Assembly: GCF_900114385.1 (NCBI RefSeq)
Contig: NZ_FOSW01000001.1
Coordinates: forward strand, 310,001 to 374,000
Reading direction: 5' to 3'
Origin: Geodermatophilus ruber
Lineage (GTDB): Bacteria; Actinomycetota; Actinomycetes; Mycobacteriales; Geodermatophilaceae
Length of the DNA: 64,000 nucleotides
A program made the translations under genes and the position numbers. Each line of letters begins with the position of its first letter. Within the stretch, counting starts at the first letter, position 1. The notes under the pieces are model-generated. The model was not told where the DNA came from, did not search any database, and worked only from the letters and a program-made list of their open reading frames with translations. Shown here piece by piece: positions 23,297 through 34,668 of the stretch.

Positions 23297-24868
23297 TCAG
23301 GTGGCGGTGACGTCGATCGCGTGCAGCCCGGTGGCGCCGGCGGGGAACGGCTCGGTGACCACGTCGGTCTGCACCTCGCCGTCGGCGCCGGTGGCCCGGA
23401 CGGCGAGCCGGTGGACACCGGGGGCGAAGTCGTGGGGCAGCACCCACTGGCGCCAGACGTCGGCGTCCACCTCCGGGGAGAGGTCCGCGGGCAACCACCC
23501 GCCGTCGTCGACCCGGACCTCGACCGCCGCGATCCCGCGGGTCTGCGCCCAGGCCACCCCCGCGATCGCCCGGCGCCCGGCCGGGAACCGGTCGCCGGCC
23601 GCGGGGGTGTCGATGCGGGAGGAGATCCGGATCGGCCCGGCGGCGGCCCAGCCCCGCTGGACCCAGAACGCGTCGAAGGCGGCGAAGGTGGCCGCCTCGA
23701 TGCCGACGAGCCACTTGCAGGCCGACACGTAGCCGTAGAGGCCGGGGATGACCATCCGCACCGGGAAGCCGTGCTCCACCGGCAGCGGCTCCCCGTTCAT
23801 GCCCAAGGCGAGCATCGCGTCCCCGACGTCCAGCGCCGCGCGCGTCGGCGCGCCGATGGTCATCCCGTCGCCGGACCGGCAGACCAGCTGGTCGGCGGCG
23901 GTGGAGACGCCGTGCTCCCGGAGGAAGGCGCCGAGCGGGACGCCGAGCCAGCGCGCGGTCCCGGCCAGCCGTCCCCCGACCTCGTTGGAGACGCAGGTGA
24001 GCGTGGCGTCCCGCTCGATCAGGTCGTCCCGGTCGAGCAGGTCGCGCAGCGTGTGGGTGCGCGGGGCGGCGACCATCCCGGTCACCGCCAGGCGGTACTC
24101 CGCGGGCCGGATCTGCGGCACGGTCAGCGCGGTGTCGATCCGGTAGAAGTCCCGGTTGCCGGTCACCAGCGGGGTCAGCCCGTCGACCCGCCGCGCCAGG
24201 TCGGCACCGGGAGGCCGGGGCGGCGCGGGCGAGGCGGGCGCGGGCAGCGTGAGGCCGGACCGGTCACCGGCGACGTCGAGGCGCTGCTGCAGGAACCGGC
24301 CGCTCCCGCCGGCGACCAGCGCGGCACCGGCGGTGAGGAGGAACCGGCGGCGGTCCAGCCCGGCGCCGGCGCGGCCCTGCGCGGCCGGCGGCGCCGTCAG
24401 CGGGTCGGCGAGCAGCCGCAGCGCGAGCACCCCCGCGCCGGCCCCCACCAGCGACGGGAGCACGTCGAGCGGGCTGCCGGCCGGACCGGTCAGCGCCGCC
24501 ACCGCCCCCAGCCCGCCGAGGAGCACCACCCCGGCAGCGCCGGCGCGCGGATGCCGCAGCGCCAGGACGCCGAGCCCGGCCGCGCAGCCCGCGACGAGCA
24601 GGACGGTGCCCCCGACGAGGACTGTCTTGTCGGCGCCCCCGAAGGTGGCGATCGCCCAGCGCGTGACCGGCCCGGGCGCCCGCGCGATGACGACGTCCCC
24701 GACGGCGACCACCGGCGAGGACGGCGGGCCGACCAGGCCGGCGGCGAGCTCGGCCGTGCCCAGCGCCACCGCCGCGGCGAGCAGCCCGGCCAGCGCGGCC
24801 GGGCCGCGGCGCGCGTCGAGCGCCGGTCCCGCCGGCCGGTGGCGCCCGCCGGGCGCCGGGCGCCTCAT
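23297..24868 (-). CDS. membrane-anchored molybdopterin oxidoreductase, sulfite-oxidase type
   Basis: A 523-residue protein. About four hydrophobic helices come first (residues 25-155). A twin-arginine-like segment follows (DRRRFLLTAGAALVAGG, about 172-188), and then a catalytic domain outside the membrane. The molybdenum ligand is Cys292 in TLTCVSNEVGG, and VRMVIPGLYGYVSACKWLVG is the conserved cofactor-binding stretch. The last 110 residues form the dimerisation/Ig-like domain (GIAAVEVRVDDGGW). The physiological substrate is unknown, and sulfite or S-oxide chemistry is possible. It stands between a Pro/Gln-rich membrane protein and the fasciclin gene. Confidence 0.88.
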   Translation of the reverse strand: MRRPAPGGRHRPAGPALDARRGPAALAGLLAAAVALGTAELAAGLVGPPSSPVVAVGDVVIARAPGPVTRWAIATFGGADKTVLVGGTVLLVAGCAAGLGVLALRHPRAGAAGVVLLGGLGAVAALTGPAGSPLDVLPSLVGAGAGVLALRLLADPLTAPPAAQGRAGAGLDRRRFLLTAGAALVAGGSGRFLQQRLDVAGDRSGLTLPAPASPAPPRPPGADLARRVDGLTPLVTGNRDFYRIDTALTVPQIRPAEYRLAVTGMVAAPRTHTLRDLLDRDDLIERDATLTCVSNEVGGRLAGTARWLGVPLGAFLREHGVSTAADQLVCRSGDGMTIGAPTRAALDVGDAMLALGMNGEPLPVEHGFPVRMVIPGLYGYVSACKWLVGIEAATFAAFDAFWVQRGWAAAGPIRISSRIDTPAAGDRFPAGRRAIAGVAWAQTRGIAAVEVRVDDGGWLPADLSPEVDADVWRQWVLPHDFAPGVHRLAVRATGADGEVQTDVVTEPFPAGATGLHAIDVTAT

Positions 24869-24896
24869 CCCCCCGGCCGCACGCCCGCGGGTCGGG

Positions 24897-25601
24897 TCAG
24901 CGCAGGCCGGCGCTGCGCCGCTGGCCCATGGCGCGGTACCACTCGCTGGACCTGCGCTGCGCCAGCAGCGCGATGCCGACGATGGCCAGGAGCATCTGGA
25001 ACACCGACAGGCCGGTGAGGAAACCGGTCGTGGGCTGGGCGAGCGCCGAGAGCCCGCTGATGACGCTGAGGGCGCCCAGCACGAACAGCACGATCCGCGC
25101 CCAGTTGCGCCCCTGCCAGGCGAACCAGATGAACAGCGCCTCGAGCGCCACGAACAGCAGGCCGATCACGGCGCTGACGGTGAGCACCGCCTGGATCGTG
25201 TCCTTCGACACCGACACCCCGGACCGGGCGAGCTCGTCGTCGATCAGCGAGTCGAAGCTCGCGAAGACGATGATCGAGCCGACCAGGCCCAGGACGAGGT
25301 TGGCGACGAACGCGCCCACACCGAAGCGCACCGAGTCCGGCCGGGGCGGCACCGGCTGCGGGCCGGGGCCGGGCGCCGACGGCGCCGGCGCGTAACCGCC
25401 TGGGTACTGCTGACCAGCGGGGTACTGCTGACCAGCGGGGTACTGCTGGCCGCCGGGGTACTGGTGCGGCGGGGGTGGCGTCTGCCACCCCTGCTCCGGG
25501 GGCGGCGCCTGCCCGCCCGGTGGCGGCGCCTGCCAGCCCTGGTCGGGAGGAGGCGGCTGCCATCCCCGCTGCGGGTCCTCGCCGCTCTGCCCTGACGTCA
25601 T
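24897..25601 (-). CDS. membrane protein with a Pro/Gln-rich repeat N-terminus
   Basis: A 234-residue protein starting MTSGQSGEDPQRG at ATG 25601, with GGGAG upstream. The first 100 residues are low-complexity repeats (WQPPPPDQGWQAPPP, then QYPAGQ units). About four transmembrane helices follow (GAFVANLVLGLVGSIIVFAS; VLTVSAVIGLLFVALEALF; ARIVLFVLGALSVISG; FQMLLAIVGIALLA). Such N-termini are common on actinobacterial membrane proteins and are presumably disordered in the cytoplasm. No function can be assigned. Confidence 0.75.
   Translation of the reverse strand: MTSGQSGEDPQRGWQPPPPDQGWQAPPPGGQAPPPEQGWQTPPPPHQYPGGQQYPAGQQYPAGQQYPGGYAPAPSAPGPGPQPVPPRPDSVRFGVGAFVANLVLGLVGSIIVFASFDSLIDDELARSGVSVSKDTIQAVLTVSAVIGLLFVALEALFIWFAWQGRNWARIVLFVLGALSVISGLSALAQPTTGFLTGLSVFQMLLAIVGIALLAQRRSSEWYRAMGQRRSAGLR
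25402..25473. repeat. four tandem 18-bp units inside the membrane-protein gene
   Basis: Units of 18 bp begin at 25402, 25420, 25438 and 25456. The first two are identical and the others diverge. They encode the YPAGQQ/YPGGQQ hexapeptide repeats, keep the reading frame, and are likely variable in copy number between strains. Confidence 0.8.
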
Positions 25602-25715
25602 CGTGCGCTCCCTGGTCGGTCCGCCGGTCTCTGCTGCGATGATCACCCCCGTTCGGGGTCCCGGCCAGTGCCGACGGTCGATCGAGACCCGATCGAGGTG
25701 ACGAACCGACGCCGT

Positions 25716-25748
25716 GGGCCCGCCGTCCCCGGTGGGGACGGCGGGCCC
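25716..25748. terminator. hairpin terminator after clpB
   Basis: A perfect 15-bp GC-rich stem (25716-25730 with 25734-25748) around a GGT loop, 13 bases past the clpB stop on the minus strand. Confidence 0.85.
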
Positions 25749-25760
25749 GCGGGTGCAGCG

Positions 25761-28355
<2,595 letters not shown>

Positions 28356-28425
28356 GGTCGCTGGGGACGGTCCTCTCCGGGAGGGGCCGGGGACCCGGCC
28401 AGGGTTCTCGCCCGGACCAACGTCG

Positions 28426-28456
28426 GCGAGGTTGAGTCTGTTCCACTCAACCTCGC
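28426..28456. promoter_or_regulatory. HAIR element (HspR operator) of clpB
   Basis: A perfect 12-bp inverted repeat with a 7-base spacer: GCGAGGTTGAGT at 28426-28437 and ACTCAACCTCGC at 28445-28456. The core TTGAGT-N7-ACTCAA equals the known HspR-associated inverted repeat. The gene for HspR lies 4 kb away in the dnaK operon. Confidence 0.9.
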
Positions 28457-28549
28457 TGCGCCGCCTCGATGCAAGGGCGAGGTCGCCTCCCCGCCCGGGG
28501 GCAGCGCACCGCCGAGGGCGGCGGGGACCGGCGGCCTACACTCCCGGAG

Positions 28550-28993
28550 ATGACCCGTCTGCCCGCACCGAGCGCGGTCCTCGAGGACCAGATCTGCTTC
28601 GCGCTCTACGCCGCCTCCCGGGCAATGACGGCGCGCTACCGCCCGTTGCTCGACGCGATCGGGCTGACCTACCCCCAGTACCTGGTGATGCTGCTGCTCT
28701 GGGAGACCGACCACCAGACCGTCGGCCAGCTCGGTACCCGCCTCTCCCTCGACAGCGGCACCCTCTCCCCCCTGCTCAAGCGGCTCACCACCGCGGGGCT
28801 GGTGAGCCGTCACCGGCGGGTGGAGGACGAGCGCTCGGTGTCGATCTCGCTCACCGACGCCGGCCGTGCGCTGCGGGAGAAGGCCGACGCCATCTCCGGG
28901 GAGATCATCTGCGCACTGGACCTCGACCGCGAGGAGTTCGCCGACCTCAAGGCGAAGCTCGAGCTGGTCACCGCACGCGTCAGCACGCCCTGA
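28550..28993 (+). CDS. MarR-family regulator, OhrR-like peroxide sensor
   Basis: A 147-residue winged-helix repressor. Cys16 in LEDQICFALYAASRAMT sits where the peroxide-sensing cysteine of OhrR proteins lies, and TYPQYLVMLLLWE and DSGTLSPLLKRL follow as in that subfamily. The wing VSRHRRVEDERSVSISLT is complete. ATG 28550 is chosen; GGAG lies unusually close to it, and a TACACT hexamer about ten bases upstream would suit a leaderless transcript. It is divergent from clpB and directly ahead of osmC, its probable target. Confidence 0.82.
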   Translation: MTRLPAPSAVLEDQICFALYAASRAMTARYRPLLDAIGLTYPQYLVMLLLWETDHQTVGQLGTRLSLDSGTLSPLLKRLTTAGLVSRHRRVEDERSVSISLTDAGRALREKADAISGEIICALDLDREEFADLKAKLELVTARVSTP

Positions 28994-29068
28994 TCCGCAC
29001 CGACGTGAGGATTGCGCACAACCGACCCGGGTAGGGCGAGGGCACACGTCCCGAGCGGAGGAGATCCC

Positions 29069-29503
29069 ATGCCCACGCGCACCGCACGCACCGCCTGGAA
29101 CGGCACCCTGCAGGAAGGCTCCGGCCAGGTGGAGCTCTCCAGCTCCAAGGTCGGTACCTACGAGGTCTCGTTCCCGAAGCGCACGGCCGAGAATGCCGAC
29201 GGCACGACCAGCCCCGAGGAGCTGATCGCCGCCGCCCACTCCGCCTGCTTCGCGATGGCGCTGTCCAACGAGATCGGCAAGGCCGGCGGCACCCCGCAGG
29301 CGCTGGAGGTGTCCGCCGACGTCACCCTCGGCCAGCGGGACGGCGCACCGGCGATCACCACGATCGCGCTCACCGTCCGCGGCGAGGTCGAGGGGCTGGA
29401 CGCGGCCGCGTTCGAACAGGCCGCCCAGGCCGCCAAGTCCGGCTGCCCGGTGAGCAAGGCGCTGGCCGGCGTCGACATCACCCTGGACGCCGCGCTGGAC
29501 TGA
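29069..29503 (+). CDS. osmC: OsmC-family organic hydroperoxide reductase
   Basis: A 144-residue peroxidase that reduces organic hydroperoxides with a thiol pair: Cys60 in AAAHSACFAMAL and Cys126 in SGCPVSKAL. These two contexts are those of the OsmC subgroup rather than Ohr. A GGAGGAG ribosome site precedes the ATG at 29069. It lies 75 bases downstream of the OhrR-like gene in the same direction, and thiol oxidation of that repressor would plausibly raise its expression. Its length is normal. Confidence 0.9.
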   Translation: MPTRTARTAWNGTLQEGSGQVELSSSKVGTYEVSFPKRTAENADGTTSPEELIAAAHSACFAMALSNEIGKAGGTPQALEVSADVTLGQRDGAPAITTIALTVRGEVEGLDAAAFEQAAQAAKSGCPVSKALAGVDITLDAALD

Positions 29504-29535
29504 GAAGGGACCCCCTCCCGCCTCCCGTGGCACGC

Positions 29536-29550
29536 CCGGGGAAGCCCCGG
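29536..29550. terminator. small hairpin between osmC and the DHA2 exporter
   Basis: CCGGGG at 29536-29541 and CCCCGG at 29545-29550 form a 6-bp stem with a 3-base loop between convergent stops, flanked by CTCCC and GGAGGGG tracts that could lengthen the structure. Confidence 0.45.
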
Positions 29551-29575
29551 AGGGGACCGCCGTGGTCTGCGGGTG

Positions 29576-31183
29576 TCAGCGACCCCGGCGCAGCTGCTCG
29601 TCGCCACTCTCGGTGCGCAGCGCCACCTCGCGGATGAACCGGATGGCGACCACGGCCACCACCGCGACCACGGCGGAGACGAGGAAGATCCGGCCCGTGG
29701 CGTCGCCGTAGGAGATGCGGATCAGGGACTGGATCGCCGGCGGCGCGTCGGCCAGGCTGGCCAGCCCGACCGCACCCGAGCCCTGAGCGGGCTGGGCGGC
29801 TTGGGGCACGCCGCCCAGGCCCTGCGCGATGAGGTCGTCGACCCGCGCCGTGAGCACCGCGCCGAGCGTCGAGACACCGACCGTCCCGCCCAGGCTGCGG
29901 AAGAACGCGACCGCCGAGCTGGCCGCGCCGAGGTCCTGGGCGGCGACGGTGTTCTGCACCGCGAGCACCAGGTTCTGCATCGTCATCCCGATGCCGACGC
30001 CCAGCACGAACAGGAAGACCCCGAGGACGGCCACGTCCGTCTCGTGGTCGACGGTCGCCAGCATCCCGAACCCGGCGACGACGAGCAGCGAGCCGGCCAC
30101 CAGGTAGCGCTTCCAGCGGCCCGAGCGGGTGATCAGGATCCCCGAGACGGTGGAGGAGAGCAGCAGCCCGGCGACCATCGGGATGGTGAGCAGGCCGGCC
30201 ACCGTCGGCGAGTAACCGCGGGAGATCTGCAGATACTGACCGAGGAAGACCGACGAGCCGAACATCGACGTACCGATCGCGATGCTGGCCACGATCGACA
30301 GGGTCGTCGTCCGGTCGCGGAACAGCCGCAGCGGCACGATCGGCTCGGCGGCCCGCAGCTCGACGAGCACGAAGGCGGCGATGGCCAGCAGCCCGCCGGA
30401 GACGAACAGCGCGGTCTCGACCGACCACCACGGGAAGGTCCCCCCGGCGAGGGTGACCCAGATGAGCAGCGCGGAGACGCCGGCGGTGAGGAAGGTCGCG
30501 CCGAGGTAGTCGATGCGCACCTTCCGCCGGGTCACCGGCAGGTGGAGGGTCCGCTGCAACAGGACCAGGGCCACCGCGGCGAAGGGCACCCCGACGTAGA
30601 AGACCGAGCGCCAGCCCAGCCAGCTGGTGTCGACCAGCACGCCACCGATCAGCGGGCCGCCGACCGTCGCCGCGGCCATGACCGCACCGATCAGACCGGA
30701 GTACCGGCCCCGCTCGCGGGGGCTGATCATCGCCGCCATCGCGATCTGCACCAGCGCCTGGATGCCGCCGAGCCCCAGTCCCTGCAGCACCCGCCAGGCG
30801 ATGAGGGTCTCCACCGACTGGGCGAGACCGGCCAGCATCGATCCGACGATGAAGATCACGATCGACAGCTGGATCAGCAGCTTCTTGCTGAACAGGTCGG
30901 CGAGCTTGCCCCAGATCGGCGTCGAGGCGGTGGACGACAGCAGGGTCGCGGTGACCACCCAGGTGTACTGCCCCTGCGTGCCACGCAGCTCGGTGATGAT
31001 CGTGGGAAGCGCGTTGGCGACGACGGTCGAGGACAGGAACGCCACGAACATCGCCAGCAACATCCCGGACAGCGCCGAGAGGATCTGCCGGTGGGTCATC
31101 CCGCCCTGCTGCTCGACGGGGGCGACGTCCACCGGGGGCGCCGCCGGGGCGGTCCCGGCGCGGCGGTCGAGGGTGCTGGTCAC
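29576..31183 (-). CDS. DHA2-family MFS drug exporter (14 helices)
   Basis: A 535-residue proton-driven multidrug carrier of the EmrB/QacA type. It has about 14 hydrophobic segments, motif A WGKLADLFSKKLL after helix 2, and the motif-C-like GGPLIGGVLVD in helix 5. LSSTVVANALPTI is the helix-1 signature of the DHA2 group (D1). The GTG start at 31183 has AGGAG upstream; the frame runs further back through the regulator gene but without protein-like sequence. A MarR repressor precedes it by 49 bases in the same operon, the usual layout for inducible efflux. Confidence 0.9.
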   Translation of the reverse strand: MTSTLDRRAGTAPAAPPVDVAPVEQQGGMTHRQILSALSGMLLAMFVAFLSSTVVANALPTIITELRGTQGQYTWVVTATLLSSTASTPIWGKLADLFSKKLLIQLSIVIFIVGSMLAGLAQSVETLIAWRVLQGLGLGGIQALVQIAMAAMISPRERGRYSGLIGAVMAAATVGGPLIGGVLVDTSWLGWRSVFYVGVPFAAVALVLLQRTLHLPVTRRKVRIDYLGATFLTAGVSALLIWVTLAGGTFPWWSVETALFVSGGLLAIAAFVLVELRAAEPIVPLRLFRDRTTTLSIVASIAIGTSMFGSSVFLGQYLQISRGYSPTVAGLLTIPMVAGLLLSSTVSGILITRSGRWKRYLVAGSLLVVAGFGMLATVDHETDVAVLGVFLFVLGVGIGMTMQNLVLAVQNTVAAQDLGAASSAVAFFRSLGGTVGVSTLGAVLTARVDDLIAQGLGGVPQAAQPAQGSGAVGLASLADAPPAIQSLIRISYGDATGRIFLVSAVVAVVAVVAIRFIREVALRTESGDEQLRRGR

Positions 31184-31232
31184 TGTTCTCCTGGAGGGCT
31201 GAGGAGGCGAAGGAGGCTCGGGGCGGGGCCGG

Positions 31233-31709
31233 TCACGACGGCGCCCGTGCGGCGGGCGCGGCGACGACGGCGCGGTCGAGGTCACCGGCGAGCCGCTCGA
31301 GCAGCCGGCCCAGCTGGCGGGCGTCCTCCTCGTCCCAGTCGGCCAGCGCGGCCGCGGCCCACTCGCACCGCAGCGCCCGCGTGGCCGCGAGGGCCCGGGC
31401 ACCGGCCTCGGTGAGGTGCAGGAGGACGGCACGACCGTCGGCCGGATCGGGACGCCGCTCGACGTAGCCCGACCGCTCGAGGGTGGCCAGCTGGCGGCTG
31501 GCGACGGAGACGTCGACGCCGGCCCGGGCGGCCAGCGCGCTGGACCGCTGCTCGCCGCCCTGCTCCAGGGGGACCAGGAGCGCCCAGCCGAAGGAGGGCA
31601 GCGGGCCGTTGATGGCGTCGGCGGCGCGGACGCTCAGGTGGCGCCCGGTGCGGACGATGCGGGACAGGCCGGCGGTCAGCCGGTCACGGGTACCAGGAGA
31701 GATGGACAC
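31233..31709 (-). CDS. MarR-family repressor of the efflux operon
   Basis: A 158-residue winged-helix regulator. The recognition region is SSALAARAGVDVSVASRQLA. The wing YVERRPDPADGRAVLLHLT carries the D-x-R MarR signature, and dimer helices lie at both ends. The start is GTG at 31709. It is the first gene of an operon with the DHA2 exporter. Two GTTGCT/AGCAAC palindromes overlap its promoter, so it most likely represses itself and the exporter until a toxic ligand binds. Confidence 0.88.
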   Translation of the reverse strand: MSISPGTRDRLTAGLSRIVRTGRHLSVRAADAINGPLPSFGWALLVPLEQGGEQRSSALAARAGVDVSVASRQLATLERSGYVERRPDPADGRAVLLHLTEAGARALAATRALRCEWAAAALADWDEEDARQLGRLLERLAGDLDRAVVAAPAARAPS

Positions 31710-31728
31710 GGGAGAACCTCGTCACAAC

Positions 31729-31747
31729 GTTGCTTGCAGACAGCAAC
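31729..31747. promoter_or_regulatory. MarR-type operator 1 (downstream of the -10)
   Basis: A perfect GTTGCT-N7-AGCAAC inverted repeat at 31729-31747, about 20-40 bases before the marR GTG and touching the predicted -10 hexamer. Confidence 0.7.
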
Positions 31748-31775
31748 CATAGCCTCAGTTGGTTGCTGCCAGCAA
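31746..31775 (-). promoter_or_regulatory. predicted promoter of the marR-DHA2 operon
   Basis: On the minus strand TTGCTG (31770-31775) and TATGGT (31746-31751) are separated by 18 bases, a fair sigma-70-type pair. Operator 2 covers the -35 and operator 1 adjoins the -10. Confidence 0.5.
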
Positions 31776-31776
31776 C
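31762..31776. promoter_or_regulatory. MarR-type operator 2 (over the -35)
   Basis: GTTGCT-GCC-AGCAAC at 31762-31776 is a second palindrome with the same half-sites as operator 1. The two centres are 31 bp apart, close to three helical turns, so both face the same side of the DNA. Confidence 0.7.
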
Positions 31777-31799
31777 TGATGTGACGACGCACGCATCCA

Positions 31800-32300
31800 C
31801 TACCGGGTGGCGGACTCCTCGCCGTCGGCCGCGTCGCGGGCCTCGCCCACGCGGTTGAGCCGGCCCAGCAGGTCGGCGAGCGTGGCGACGTCGGCGGCGG
31901 GCCAGTCCGCGAGGTCGGCCTCCCAGCGGGCCCGGCGGGCCGCCCGGATGCGGGTCAGCCGGCTCGCCCCCTCCTCGGAGGTGCGCAGCACCTGGGCGCG
32001 CCCGTCGGCAGGGTCGGCCTCCCGGGTGACCAGGCCCAGGGCGACCAGCGAGGTGATCTGCCGGCTCACCGTGCTCTTGTCCAGCCCCAGCCGCAGGACC
32101 AGCTCGGTGGCCCGCAGCGGCCCCAGGTCCTGCAGCAGGGCGAGCAGGCCGTAGGCCGCGCCGTCGAGGTCGGGATGCAGCTCCCGGGAGAGGCGGTCGG
32201 AGATGGCGCGGGAGCGGCGCAGCAGCAGGCCGATCTCCCGCTCGAGGTGCACGTAGGCCTCGTGCGCGTCGACGGCCCGGCCCGAGTGCCCGGCGGTCAC
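31800..32300 (-). CDS. MarR-family regulator, last gene of the dnaK operon
   Basis: A 166-residue winged-helix protein (helix-turn-helix LRATELVLRLGLDKSTVSRQ, wing LVTREADPADGRAQVLR). Its GTG start at 32300 overlaps the hspR stop by 4 bases (GTGA), so it is the fifth cistron of dnaK-grpE-dnaJ-hspR. It is paralogous in plan to the neighbouring efflux MarR but has a different sequence. Target and ligand are unknown. It could regulate the adjacent efflux operon or link heat stress to another response. Confidence 0.85.
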   Translation of the reverse strand: MTAGHSGRAVDAHEAYVHLEREIGLLLRRSRAISDRLSRELHPDLDGAAYGLLALLQDLGPLRATELVLRLGLDKSTVSRQITSLVALGLVTREADPADGRAQVLRTSEEGASRLTRIRAARRARWEADLADWPAADVATLADLLGRLNRVGEARDAADGEESATR

Positions 32301-32755
32301 CGGGGGTCCCGGGGTCGCCAGACGACGAGCGCGGAGCTGGAGGGGCGCAGTGGCACCAGGTCGCCGCCGTAGCCGGCACGGGCGGCGGCCTCCGCGGCCA
32401 TCCGCCGGTTCTCGCACACCTCCAGCGCGGTCAGCAGCTCGTGCACGCGCTGCTGCAGCGCCTCCACCTGCGACTCGAGGTCGATGATCCGCTTGATGCC
32501 GGCCAGGTTGACGCCGTCCTCCTGGGACAGCCGCTGGACCTCGCGCAGCAGGGCGACGTCCCGCGGGCTGTACCGGCGGCCACCCCCGGCCGTGCGCCCG
32601 GGGCTGACCAGGCCGAGCCGGTCGTACTGCCGCAGCGTCTGGGCGTGCATGCCGGCCAGCTCGGCGGCGACGGAGATGACGAAGACCGGGGCGTCCTCGG
32701 CCAGCGCCCGTCCGGCGTCGTGGCGGTCGCGGTCGTCCCCGGCCGGGGCGTTCAC
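32297..32755 (-). CDS. hspR: heat-shock repressor HspR (MerR family)
   Basis: A 152-residue MerR-type repressor. The DNA-binding part is [20 protein letters not shown] with the wing [13 protein letters not shown] coiled coil ([18 protein letters not shown]) follows, and the C-terminal VVWRPR resembles the HspR tail. HspR uses DnaK as co-repressor and binds HAIR sites, which occur here before clpB and, in weaker form, before dnaK. The start is GTG at 32755, overlapping the dnaJ stop by 4 bases. Confidence 0.95.
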   Translation of the reverse strand: MNAPAGDDRDRHDAGRALAEDAPVFVISVAAELAGMHAQTLRQYDRLGLVSPGRTAGGGRRYSPRDVALLREVQRLSQEDGVNLAGIKRIIDLESQVEALQQRVHELLTALEVCENRRMAAEAAARAGYGGDLVPLRPSSSALVVWRPRDPR

Positions 32756-33957
32756 CGCGCACCCCCGGACTGCACCGCGGCGGTGATCCGCGGCCGCGGG
32801 TCACCCAGCTCGGCGTCGAGCACCTTGATCGCCTCCTCGGCGGCGGGGCTCAGCCGTTTGGGGACGGCCACCTCGACCGTCACCAGCAGGTCACCGGCGC
32901 GGCCCTTGGCCGACACGCCGCGCCCCCGCACCCGCAGCGTCTGGCCGCTCGCCGTCCCCGCCGGGACCTTGAGCGAGACGTTGCCGTCGAGGGTCGGCAC
33001 GGTGAGCGTGGTGCCCAGGGCCGCCTCGGCGAAGGTGATCGGCACGGTGAGCGTGAGGTCGTTGCCCTTGCGGGCGAACAGCTCGTGACCGGAGACGTGC
33101 ACGACGACGAACAGGTCACCGGCCGGCCCGCCGCGGCGGCCGGGCGCCCCCTTGCCGGCCAGCCGGATGCGCTGGCCGTCCTGGACCCCGGCCGGGATCC
33201 GCACCGTGATCGTGCGGGTCTGCGTGGTCACCCCGTTGCCGGCGCAGGTCGGGCAGGGGTCGTCGACCACCTGGCCGGTGCCGCGGCAGTTGCGGCACGG
33301 CTCGGAGAAGGCGAACGCCCCCTGGCTGCGGCTGGTGACGCCGGCGCCCTGGCACACCGGGCACGTGTGCGGGCTCGTCCCCGGCCTCGCCCCGCTGCCG
33401 TGGCAGGTCGGGCAGGTGCCCGGGCTCTGCATGCGCAGCGGGACGGTGACGCCGAGGACGGCCTCGTCGAAGGAGAGCGTCGCCTCGGTCTCGACGTCCT
33501 GGCCGCGGGCCGGGCCGGACGCCGCCTGGCTGCGGGCCCGCGCCGAGCCGGCCCCGCCGCCACCGCCGAACAGCCCGCCGAAGAGGTCACCCAGCCCACC
33601 GGCGCCGGGGCGCCCGCCGCCCGCGGCACCGAAGAGGTCCCCGAGGTCGAACGGCTGGCCGCCGCCGGCCCCGCCCGGGAATCCACCGGGGAAGCCGGCC
33701 CGGGCGCCCGCGCCACCCGCCCCGAACAGCCGGCGGGCCTCGTCGTACTCGGCCCGCCGCTTCGGGTCGGAGAGGACGTCGTAGGCCTCGGAGACCTCCT
33801 TGAACCGGGCCTCGGTCTCGGCGTTCCCCGGGTTCTTGTCCGGGTGGAGCTCACGGGCCAGCTGCCGGTAGGCCTTCTTGATCGCCGCGGCGTCGGCGTC
33901 CTGGGGGACGCCCAGCGCCGCGTAGTAGTCCTTCTCGATGAAGTCCCGGGTGCTCAT
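32752..33957 (-). CDS. dnaJ: co-chaperone DnaJ
   Basis: A 401-residue type I Hsp40. The J domain has HPD at 38-40. A Gly/Phe-rich linker ([10 protein letters not shown]) follows, then four zinc repeats [24 protein letters not shown] and CPTCAGNG, then two substrate-binding beta domains. It delivers clients to DnaK and stimulates its ATPase. The start is ATG at 33957, 19 bases after grpE. An open frame upstream is the shadow of grpE. Confidence 0.95.
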   Translation of the reverse strand: MSTRDFIEKDYYAALGVPQDADAAAIKKAYRQLARELHPDKNPGNAETEARFKEVSEAYDVLSDPKRRAEYDEARRLFGAGGAGARAGFPGGFPGGAGGGQPFDLGDLFGAAGGGRPGAGGLGDLFGGLFGGGGGAGSARARSQAASGPARGQDVETEATLSFDEAVLGVTVPLRMQSPGTCPTCHGSGARPGTSPHTCPVCQGAGVTSRSQGAFAFSEPCRNCRGTGQVVDDPCPTCAGNGVTTQTRTITVRIPAGVQDGQRIRLAGKGAPGRRGGPAGDLFVVVHVSGHELFARKGNDLTLTVPITFAEAALGTTLTVPTLDGNVSLKVPAGTASGQTLRVRGRGVSAKGRAGDLLVTVEVAVPKRLSPAAEEAIKVLDAELGDPRPRITAAVQSGGAR

Positions 33958-33976
33958 CGGGCGCCCCCCTCCTGTC

Positions 33977-34668
33977 TCAGTCGGACGCAGATGATCCGGC
34001 CGCCGGGCCGTCGGCCGTGGCGCCGTCGGGCGTGACACCGTCGGGAGCAGCGGCGGCGATCGGGCTCTCGGGGTCGGTGACCGCGACCATCGCCGTCCGC
34101 AGCACGCGGTCCCCGCGGCGGAAACCCTGGCGCAGCACCGTGGTCGCCGTCGGGACGTCGACCTCGGTGGAGGTGTCGTGGATGACCGCCTCGTGCAGCG
34201 ACGGGTCGAACGGGTCGCCGGCCACGCCGAACGCCTCCACGCCGAGGCCGTCGAGCAGCCCCAGGACGCGGTCGGCGACCACCTTGAAGGCGCCGGTCAG
34301 GTCGCCGTGGTCCCGCGCCCGCTCGATGTCGTCGACGATCGGGAACAGCTGCGCGGCGAACCGCTCGGCGGCCTGGTCCACGACGAGCGACCGGTCCCGG
34401 TCCACCCGGCGGCGGTAGTTGGCGTACTCGGCGGTGACCCGCTGCAGGTCCTCCGTCCGCTCCGCCAGCTGGCGGGACAGGTCGTCGTCCGCCGCTTCCG
34501 GCTGCTGGCCGGGAACGGTCTCGTGCTCGGTCATCTGCTCCCCTGCTGCCTCCGCGCCCGTGCGGGCGCCGGCCGGCTGCTCGCCGGCCGGCTCCCGCAC
34601 GGTGCCGCTCTCCGGGTCGATGCGCCGCTTGTCACGGATGACGACGCGCGGCTCCTCTTCCCCGCCGG

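Noticed and set aside
25402..25473. Regular repeats that might suggest a CRISPR array
   Set aside because: The units are directly adjacent without spacers, in frame, and encode a hexapeptide repeat. No CRISPR array was seen anywhere in the window.
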